Positions 15,830-20,432 of a stretch of DNA of 20,432 bases are shown here, in pieces. The position numbers and the translations under genes were made by a program. Within the stretch, counting starts at the first letter, position 1. Each line of letters begins with the position of its first letter. The notes beneath the pieces are model-generated. The model had not been told where the DNA came from and made no database searches. It saw only the letters and a list, made by a program, of their open reading frames with translations. Source of the DNA: Moheibacter sp035515075 (lineage in GTDB: Bacteria > Bacteroidota > Bacteroidia > Flavobacteriales > Weeksellaceae); contig DATJBZ010000005.1 of assembly GCA_035515075.1 (NCBI GenBank), positions 1 through 20,432 of the forward strand, read 5' to 3'.

Positions 15830-17236
15830 ATGTTATTATCATTACTGATTATTTTACCCTTATTTTTTGGTTTGTTGTTGACGATGTTCAAGAACAAAAA
15901 ACCATTGGGATTCATTGGCACTTTGACCAGCGCTTATTTGTTGGTGTACACGCTATTGATCCTGTTTTCAAATACAGCTGTTGAAAAAGAAGTGATTTTT
16001 TCATGGTTTAACTTTGGTGGAACGCCTGCTTACATTGCTTTGAGCTTAACGGGGCTGGGCGGTTCGATGGTATTGTTGACCACCTTGGTATTTACCTTAT
16101 TGTTTGCTTATTTCTACACCATCAAAAAAACCTATCCGAATGCGTTCTACGGCTTGCTGTTGATTGCATTTGCAGGATTGAACGGTGTGTTTTTGGCACA
16201 AGATCTATTGTTGTTTTATTTCTTTTGGGAAATTGTATTGATTCCAATGTATTTCTTGATTGGGATTTGGGGCGATAAAAAGACCAAAATCAAAGCCAAT
16301 ACGACTTTTTTCATCTACACCATTTTTGGTTCGATGTTGATGTTGGCAGGCATTATTTTCATCGGATTCCAATTGAAACCAGACAGCTTTTTGTTGAACG
16401 ATATCGTTAAAGTTTCGGCTTCTTACGGTAATTTAGAATTGTTGGCAATTTTGTTCTTGATTGCTTTTGCGATTAAAATTCCATTGTTTCCATTGCATTC
16501 TTGGCAACCCGCTGTTTACAAGGCATCCAGTACGCCAGTCACCATTATATTGAGTGCTTTGATGGCCAAAATGGGCTTGTTTGCAGTTGTGAATTGGTTG
16601 TTCAATTTGTTTCCTGACATCGCACCAGAAACCGATACTTTGTTGTACATCGTTGGTTTTGGATTGATTTACGCTTCTTTGATTGCTTTGACTTCCAACA
16701 ATGTGAAAAAGATCATCGCTTTCAGTTCGATTGCGCACTTGGCTTTGGTTTTCATGGCTTTGTTTTCCCAATCAGAAATGGGGATCAAAGGCGCTTACTT
16801 CCAAATGTTCAGCCACGGGATTGTGGTTTTGGGCATGTGGTTGAGTTATGATTATATGAACAGAAAATACAATTTGACCGACATCAAATCCATCAGCGGC
16901 ATTGCTTTGGTCGATCCAGTGATTGCGACATTCTTCACTTTCTTCTGTTTGGCGAATTTGGCTTTGCCTTTGACCAGCAGTTTTATTGGAGAATTCATGA
17001 TGATCAACGCCTTGTTTAGCTACAACGTGGTATTGTGCATCATGGCTTGTATCGGAGCCATTTTGTCAGCGGCTTATACCTTGCGTTTGTTGACCGCGAT
17101 TTTGTTTGGCGAAAGAAAAAACATCAAAGAGAAAAAGGCCACTTTCACTGCACCATTGTATGTTGTTTTTGGGGTAATTTCTTTGATCATTTTGGTCTTA
17201 GGCGTTTATCCAAATGTGGTATTTAATCTATTTTAA
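15830..17236 (+). CDS. nuoM: NADH-quinone oxidoreductase subunit M (proton-pumping)
   Basis: 468-residue antiporter-like subunit, about 14 helices expected. E134 (F-F-W-E-I-V-L-I-P-M-Y-F-L-I-G) and K216 (F-A-I-K-I-P-L-F-P-L-H-S-W) match the essential Glu and Lys pair of the family. The loop after H-S-W reads Q-P-A-V-Y-K-A-S-S-T-P-V-T, without the Asp that follows Pro in the same place in NuoL (L-P-D-A-M-A) and NuoN (A-P-D-V-Y-D) of this operon. nuoN starts 21 bases later. Confidence 0.97.
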   Translation: MLLSLLIILPLFFGLLLTMFKNKKPLGFIGTLTSAYLLVYTLLILFSNTAVEKEVIFSWFNFGGTPAYIALSLTGLGGSMVLLTTLVFTLLFAYFYTIKKTYPNAFYGLLLIAFAGLNGVFLAQDLLLFYFFWEIVLIPMYFLIGIWGDKKTKIKANTTFFIYTIFGSMLMLAGIIFIGFQLKPDSFLLNDIVKVSASYGNLELLAILFLIAFAIKIPLFPLHSWQPAVYKASSTPVTIILSALMAKMGLFAVVNWLFNLFPDIAPETDTLLYIVGFGLIYASLIALTSNNVKKIIAFSSIAHLALVFMALFSQSEMGIKGAYFQMFSHGIVVLGMWLSYDYMNRKYNLTDIKSISGIALVDPVIATFFTFFCLANLALPLTSSFIGEFMMINALFSYNVVLCIMACIGAILSAAYTLRLLTAILFGERKNIKEKKATFTAPLYVVFGVISLIILVLGVYPNVVFNLF

Positions 17237-17257
17237 AAATTAAACTGAAAAGTTAAC

Positions 17258-18652
17258 ATGAATATTATATTGACATCGGCCCTTTCGGGAATCATTTTTA
17301 TGTTTAGCGGATTTGTCCTAAAAGACAAAAAGAAGCAAAGCATTTTGGCCAGTTTGCTATTGGTAGTGATGATTGTTTCTGGAATTTTTCAGCTCAATGG
17401 GCAAGAGATTTTGGCTGGGAAGTACGACAACATGATCGTGACCGAAACTTACAGGGTATTTTTCTTTATTGTACTTTGTATGATCGGGATTTTCTATGTT
17501 TTGATGAACAGAAATGAGTTCAGCCGACCAGGAAAGATGGTTTCTGATTACTACGCTTTGATTTTCATTTCCTTTACAGGAATTGCTGTTTTGGCGACGT
17601 TCAACAACATGATTTTGATGTTTTTAGGGATTGAAATTTTATCGATTCCTTTGTACGCCTTGGCAGGTTCAGCCAAAAACAAAATGAAAAGTACTGAGGC
17701 TGCAGTCAAATATTTCTTGATGGGCGCTTTCTCTACTGGATTGATGTTGATGGGATTGACCTTGATTTATGGGGCAAGCGGTTCTTTCATTTTGGGAGAC
17801 ATCACTTCTTATGCATTTGATTTCCAATCGATTTATTATTTGGGTTGGACGATGTTGATTTTGTCTTTGTGTTTCAAAGTATCCGTTGCACCGATGCACT
17901 TTTGGGCACCGGATGTGTATGATGGCACACCGACGGTTTTCTCTTCATACATGATTACGATTGTCAAAGGCGCAGGATTCATGACGTTCATTACGGTTTT
18001 GTCTTCTTTCAAATTGACAGCCGAATACGTGGGCGAAAATTACCGTTATTTGTTGAGTTTCATCATCATTTTGACCTTGGTCGTTGGGAATTTCTCAGCG
18101 ATGAAACAAGTTAGCGTCAAAAGAATGTTGGCTTATTCCTCCGTTGTTCAAGCAGGCTTCATGATGTTCGCTTTGTTTGCAGTGACTGAAACATCCAAAA
18201 ATGCTTTGTTGTTTTACACCGTGAGTTATGGTTTGTCGAGCATTGTTTTGTTCTATGCTTTGACCCGAACGATCAATACCAACCACAAAGGTTTTACTGG
18301 ACTTTCCAAGAATTCACCCATGTTGGCAGCGGCTTGTTCGATAGCTTTGTTTTCTTTGGCTGGAATTCCATTTACTTCTGGGTTTTTAGGAAAATTCTTT
18401 ATCCTAAGTTCAGCGATGGAAGATGGACAAAACTTGGTCTTGGTGATTTTCGCATTGGTCATGGCAGTGGTGAGCGTTTACTATTACATCAAAGTCATCA
18501 TTGCGATGTATTTCAAACCGACCAAAAACCGCAGAAGAATCAAATTGTCTTTGACTACCCAAATTTTATTGATTGTCGGTTCTGCCTTGAACATCGCTTT
18601 GGGCGTTTATCCAGATTTGTTGTGGAAAATGTTGGCATGTTTTCAAGCTTAA
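17258..18652 (+). CDS. nuoN: NADH-quinone oxidoreductase subunit N (proton-pumping)
   Basis: 464-residue antiporter-like subunit adjoining NuoK. E126 (F-L-G-I-E-I-L-S-I-P-L-Y-A-L-A-G) and K207 (C-F-K-V-S-V-A-P-M-H-F-W-A-P-D-V-Y-D-G-T-P-T) are the conserved channel residues. Last gene of the operon; a strong terminator begins 28 bases after the stop, so nothing downstream belongs to this transcript. Confidence 0.98.
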   Translation: MNIILTSALSGIIFMFSGFVLKDKKKQSILASLLLVVMIVSGIFQLNGQEILAGKYDNMIVTETYRVFFFIVLCMIGIFYVLMNRNEFSRPGKMVSDYYALIFISFTGIAVLATFNNMILMFLGIEILSIPLYALAGSAKNKMKSTEAAVKYFLMGAFSTGLMLMGLTLIYGASGSFILGDITSYAFDFQSIYYLGWTMLILSLCFKVSVAPMHFWAPDVYDGTPTVFSSYMITIVKGAGFMTFITVLSSFKLTAEYVGENYRYLLSFIIILTLVVGNFSAMKQVSVKRMLAYSSVVQAGFMMFALFAVTETSKNALLFYTVSYGLSSIVLFYALTRTINTNHKGFTGLSKNSPMLAAACSIALFSLAGIPFTSGFLGKFFILSSAMEDGQNLVLVIFALVMAVVSVYYYIKVIIAMYFKPTKNRRRIKLSLTTQILLIVGSALNIALGVYPDLLWKMLACFQA

Positions 18653-18679
18653 TGATTTAGAAAAATAACTTCAATATAA

Positions 18680-18716
18680 AAAAACATCGTCTCGATCAAT
18701 TCAAGACGATGTTTTT
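18680..18716 (+). terminator. Rho-independent terminator of the nuo operon
   Basis: A 13-bp perfect stem (AAAAACATCGTCT 18680-18692 with AGACGATGTTTTT 18704-18716) and an 11-nt loop, ending in five T. It closes the nuoA-N transcript and marks the boundary with the repeat-rich region. Confidence 0.94.
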
Positions 18717-18750
18717 GTTTGGATGAAAATCAATTGCATCCATCAAAATT

Positions 18751-18815
18751 CGATGTCGCGGATTTGCAATCCGTGACCTTTTTAATGTTGGAATTAAGTA
18801 ACTTGCAAATAAAAT
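18751..18815 (+). repeat. 65-bp direct repeat, copy 1, containing a REP-like hairpin
   Basis: Identical base for base to 20251-20315. Its first part is a hairpin, GTCGCGGATT (18755-18764), loop TGC, AATCCGTGAC (18768-18777), a 10-bp stem with one G-U pair. The remainder is an AT-rich tail that in copy 2 is the 5' leader of the transposase gene. Here the sequence departs at 18816 and no transposase gene follows. Confidence 0.95.
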
Positions 18816-18840
18816 ACCCGATTTCGTGGATTTAACTTCG
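18815..18840 (+). repeat. Degenerate REP-like unit
   Basis: TACCCGAT (18815-18822), then CGTGGATTT, follow the head and left arm of the REP unit seen at 18936-19087 on the other strand (TACCCGAT, two bases, CGCGGATTT), but the right arm is decayed (AACTTCG), so the hairpin is lost. Confidence 0.55.
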
Positions 18841-18935
18841 TTTAGTTCGGCTTTGCCTCGGGATAATGACTTAAATATAAGAGTTTGTTTTTATGGGTAA
18901 GTGTATGAAAAAAAGAGATGAGAAGTTGTTGAGAA

Positions 18936-18965
18936 GCACGGGTTGCAAATCCGCGCTATCGGGTA
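18936..18965 (-). repeat. REP-like hairpin unit
   Basis: On the minus strand: head TACCCGAT (18965-18958), then GCGCGGATT, loop TGC, AACCCGTGC. The stem has G-U/A-C imperfections relative to the unit at 19036-19064. It lies in the orientation opposite to the units at 18751 and 20248. Confidence 0.8.
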
Positions 18966-19035
18966 ATGACTTAAATATAAGAGTTTGTTTTTATGGGTAA
19001 GTGTATGAAAAAAAGAGATGAGAAGTTGTTGAGAA

Positions 19036-19064
19036 GCACGGATTGCAAATCCGCGCTATCGGGG
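19036..19064 (-). repeat. REP-like hairpin unit
   Basis: GCACGGATT (19036-19044), GCA loop, AATCCGCGC (19048-19056), then CTATCGGGG. Read on the minus strand it is CCCGAT head plus GCGCGGATT-TGC-AATCCGTGC, nearly the same hairpin as in the 65-bp repeat. Confidence 0.85.
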
Positions 19065-19087
19065 TTGCAAATCCGCGCTATCGGGTA
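19061..19087 (-). repeat. Partial REP-like unit
   Basis: A further minus-oriented copy of the head TACCCGAT (19087-19080) and hairpin core, without the outer arm. It abuts the previous unit directly, consistent with slippage or unequal exchange within the REP. Confidence 0.75.
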
Positions 19088-19127
19088 TTGAAAATCAGGA
19101 TGTAATAACTATAATGTATTTAAAATT

Positions 19128-19469
19128 ATGACAAAGAGAGAAGGATATCAGTTAAAATTTGAAAGATTTGTAGATTCAGGAAATGTTCATTATTGGTGTG
19201 AGCATCTCGGAAATTCAGAAGAATATAAATTATATGCCTCTTTCTTAAGACATATAGATTTTGAATTATGTTCTCATATTATTCAAGAGATAGAAAATGC
19301 TCAAAATGGGCAATATTTTGAACAGTATCAGGGACCAGATAGTTTAGTTGATGAAGAGACTATAGAAATTACTCCACCTAATATAGTTTTGAGTAATGGG
19401 CAATGGACTGTTTTGATGAGTGATTTTAAAGAATTGCTGGAGGAATGGAGAAGTCATTTATCAAATTAA
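19128..19469 (+). CDS. Small hypothetical protein A of a three-gene paralogous array
   Basis: 113 residues, acidic, no signal peptide, no transmembrane helix, so probably cytoplasmic. I do not recognise a family. Aromatic-rich N terminus (F-E-R-F-V-D-S-G-N-V-H-Y-W-C-E-H-L-G), a helix-like D-F-E-L-C-S-H-I-I-Q-E-I-E-N-A, and a C-terminal end V-L-M-S-D-F-K-E-L-L-E-E-W-R-S-H-L. That end matches those of the two following genes (pattern D-[FW]-x2-[IL]-L-x2-W). The DNA is much more AT-rich than the nuo genes (17 G+C in the 60 bases 19201-19260). First of three same-strand genes; the next starts either 25 bases inside it or 8 bases after its stop. Such short acidic proteins in tandem are often immunity proteins of polymorphic toxins, but no toxin gene is visible. 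Confidence 0.75.
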   Translation: MTKREGYQLKFERFVDSGNVHYWCEHLGNSEEYKLYASFLRHIDFELCSHIIQEIENAQNGQYFEQYQGPDSLVDEETIEITPPNIVLSNGQWTVLMSDFKELLEEWRSHLSN

Positions 19470-19477
19470 AGTCCCAA

Positions 19478-19816
19478 ATGAATATACCTATTTTACAACA
19501 ATATGGGCTGGAAATGAAAAAAACATCAAAGAAGTTTGATGGATATATTTCTGGTAATCCAATTTCAAATTACATCTATAGTTTTAGACATCCAGATGAT
19601 ATTAATGATTTTTTATCAGATATAAATTTAGCTATTGAAGGTAATTTTAGCGAAATAGAAGATCCTGAATATGGTGGGGGGCTTGGAAGTTATTGGCATG
19701 GATGGATAACTCCTAATCATTTTGAACTTTGGCAAGATGGATTTTCTAAAACAATAATACCACTTGAGGATTGGAAAGAGATTTTACTTTCATGGAAAGA
19801 ATGTTTGGAAGGGTGA
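19478..19816 (+). CDS. Small hypothetical protein B of the paralogous array
   Basis: 112 residues from the ATG at 19478, preferred because it avoids overlap with the previous gene; an upstream in-frame ATG at 19445 would give 123 residues and a 25-base overlap, and M at 19514 is a third option. No signal peptide or membrane segment; acidic. Features: S-F-R-H-P-D-D-I-N-D-F-L-S-D-I-N-L-A-I-E-G-N, then D-P-E-Y-G-G-G-L-G-S-Y-W-H-G-W, a beta-like F-E-L-W-Q-D-G-F, and the shared end I-I-P-L-E-D-W-K-E-I-L-L-S-W-K-E-C-L. Family not recognised. Same strand and AT-rich composition as its neighbours, 16 bases before the next gene, so probably cotranscribed. Confidence 0.75.
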   Translation: MNIPILQQYGLEMKKTSKKFDGYISGNPISNYIYSFRHPDDINDFLSDINLAIEGNFSEIEDPEYGGGLGSYWHGWITPNHFELWQDGFSKTIIPLEDWKEILLSWKECLEG

Positions 19817-19832
19817 TTTGTAACGGTAAGTT

Positions 19833-20240
19833 ATGCGGTTAAGTAATTATACAATACACGCACAAGGAGATAATAATAAGATAATTATTTTTAATGATAA
19901 TACTTTATTGAATCTTGAAGATTTGTTAAATACTAATTTAAGAGTTAAAGTAAATGTAGAAAGTTACTTAAGTGACTTAGCCGAAATACAAAACTCTTGG
20001 GGAAATTTAGAATCTATTGTTGAAAGTAAATATGGTGGATTTTGGGATTGGGAAACTTTACAGAATTATAATGTTTCAGGTACATGGTTCACTTTCGCAG
20101 GATATGAAGACTTTACTATTTATATCTCTGTTGATGCAGAAAAGATATATATAGAAAATGAGTTATTTCCGCAAAATCATATTGTAAATATGCCATTAGA
20201 TGAATTTATTGATATTTTAGAACAATGGAAAAATTTGTAA
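19833..20240 (+). CDS. Small hypothetical protein C of the paralogous array
   Basis: 135 residues, acidic, soluble-looking. Not recognised. It carries E-S-Y-L-S-D-L-A-E-I-Q-N-S-W-G-N-L-E-S-I-V-E-S-K-Y-G-G-F-W-D-W in the middle, alternating beta-like residues (W-F-T-F-A-G-Y-E-D-F-T-I-Y-I-S-V) and the shared end V-N-M-P-L-D-E-F-I-D-I-L-E-Q-W-K-N-L. The K-Y-G-G motif recalls E-Y-G-G-G in protein B. Strongly AT-rich (13 G+C in the 60 bases 19921-19980). The stop lies 10 bases before the second 65-bp repeat; no terminator hairpin other than the REP element is seen. Confidence 0.78.
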   Translation: MRLSNYTIHAQGDNNKIIIFNDNTLLNLEDLLNTNLRVKVNVESYLSDLAEIQNSWGNLESIVESKYGGFWDWETLQNYNVSGTWFTFAGYEDFTIYISVDAEKIYIENELFPQNHIVNMPLDEFIDILEQWKNL

Positions 20241-20247
20241 GTCCCCT

Positions 20248-20277
20248 CCCCGATGTCGCGGATTTGCAATCCGTGAC
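20248..20277 (+). repeat. REP-like unit in front of the transposase gene
   Basis: CCCGAT head (20248-20253), GT, then the hairpin GTCGCGGATT / TGC / AATCCGTGAC (20255-20277). It lies 36 bases upstream of the transposase ATG, the arrangement expected for a REP linked to its RAYT gene. Confidence 0.8.
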
Positions 20278-20315
20278 CTTTTTAATGTTGGAATTAAGTA
20301 ACTTGCAAATAAAAT
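20251..20315 (+). repeat. 65-bp direct repeat, copy 2
   Basis: Perfect copy of 18751-18815. Its last two bases are the A-T of the transposase start codon, so the repeat is the transposase 5' flank. Together the two copies bound about 1.4 kb containing the REP cluster and the three small genes. Confidence 0.95.
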
Positions 20316-20432
20316 GTCTACAAAGTACAAAGCAACTGAAATAGATAAAGCTTATTTCATAACGATCACAACAGTAGGTTGGGTTGATATTTTCACTCGA
20401 CTCAATCAAAAACAAATCATTATCAATGCATT
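20314..20432 (+). CDS. REP-associated tyrosine transposase, Y1_Tnp/IS200-like (3' cut by window end)
   Basis: An open frame from ATG 20314 runs 39 codons to the window edge without a stop. The protein begins M-S-T-K-Y-K-A-T-E, then contains K-A-Y-F-I-T-I-T-T-V-G-W-V-D-I-F-T-R, then L-N-Q-K-Q-I-I-I-N-A. The F-I-T-x-T-x2-x-W-x-x-x-F segment is the first strand of the Y1 transposase fold typical of bacteroidete REP-associated transposases (RAYTs). These single-strand DNA nucleases act on small hairpin repeats; the diagnostic HUH motif and catalytic Tyr would lie beyond the window. The REP hairpin directly upstream supports the call. Whether the gene is intact cannot be seen. Confidence 0.8.
   Translation, partial: MSTKYKATEIDKAYFITITTVGWVDIFTRLNQKQIIINA

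Larger units (their letters stand above)
18864..19085. repeat. 100-bp tandem duplication (2.2 copies)
   Basis: Copy 1 is 18864-18963 and copy 2 is 18964-19063; they differ at one base (G18942, A19042). A third partial copy of the last 22 bases follows at 19064-19085. Each unit ends in a minus-oriented REP-like hairpin and its CCCGAT head. Confidence 0.96.
18717..19127. other. Repeat-rich non-coding region
   Basis: A stretch of 411 bases with no gene that I can support. It consists mainly of REP-like hairpin units, one copy of a 65-bp repeat, and a 100-bp tandem duplication, listed separately. Only the last ~40 bases (19088-19127) are left as leader for the first small gene, with no clear promoter match. 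Confidence 0.8.

Noticed and set aside
18893..19000. A 35-codon plus-strand reading frame (ATG 18893) through the 100-bp repeat
   Set aside because: It is made entirely of repeat sequence, includes the REP hairpin, and ends in the next repeat unit; such frames arise by chance in REP elements.
18864..19085. CRISPR array
   Set aside because: The repeats are adjacent 100-bp units without unique spacers, and no cas genes are present.
20206..20415. A 69-residue minus-strand frame over the second 65-bp repeat and the transposase start
   Set aside because: It reads antisense through the REP and the transposase coding sequence and has no protein-like features.

Overview
The window looks like a chromosomal segment of a bacteroidete, most likely Flavobacteriales. 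The evidence is: two secreted proteins with C-terminal type IX secretion (T9SS) sorting domains; Bacteroidetes-type promoter elements (TAnnTTTG, weak or absent Shine-Dalgarno sequences); a 14-gene Nuo operon with separate nuoC and nuoD and a very short NuoG; and a tmRNA whose tag ends YALAA and whose gene does not encode the 3' CCA. Genus-level placement cannot be made from this sequence alone.

Layout. Positions 2-504 hold the 3' end of a T9SS cargo gene and a strong terminator. Positions 729-1679 (minus) encode a secreted M28 metallopeptidase, 1789-2185 (minus) the tmRNA gene ssrA, and 2340-4406 (minus) a thermolysin-like M4 protease with a T9SS tail. Positions 4608-5243 (minus) encode ribosomal proteins L21 and L27 (rplU-rpmA). 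A 312-base divergent promoter region follows. Positions 5556-18652 (plus) are the complete nuoABCDEFGHIJKLMN operon for respiratory complex I: peripheral NADH/FMN/Fe-S arm E, F, G; connecting arm B, C, D, I; membrane proton-pumping arm A, H, J, K, L, M, N. Genes are tightly packed (three start/stop overlaps), with a candidate promoter just upstream and one strong terminator after nuoN, so the set is probably one transcription unit.

The right-hand 1.7 kb (18717-20432) is different in character. It is AT-rich and repeat-laden: small REP-like hairpins in both orientations, a 100-bp tandem duplication, and a 65-bp perfect direct repeat that bounds about 1.4 kb carrying three small unrecognised genes. 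The second 65-bp copy runs directly into the start of a gene whose first 39 codons look like a REP-associated tyrosine transposase (RAYT), cut by the window end. The three small proteins share a C-terminal pattern (D-[FW]-x2-[IL]-L-x2-W) and look like a tandem family, possibly orphan immunity-type proteins. This region is the best candidate for something undescribed; the rest is well-conserved housekeeping and secreted hydrolases.
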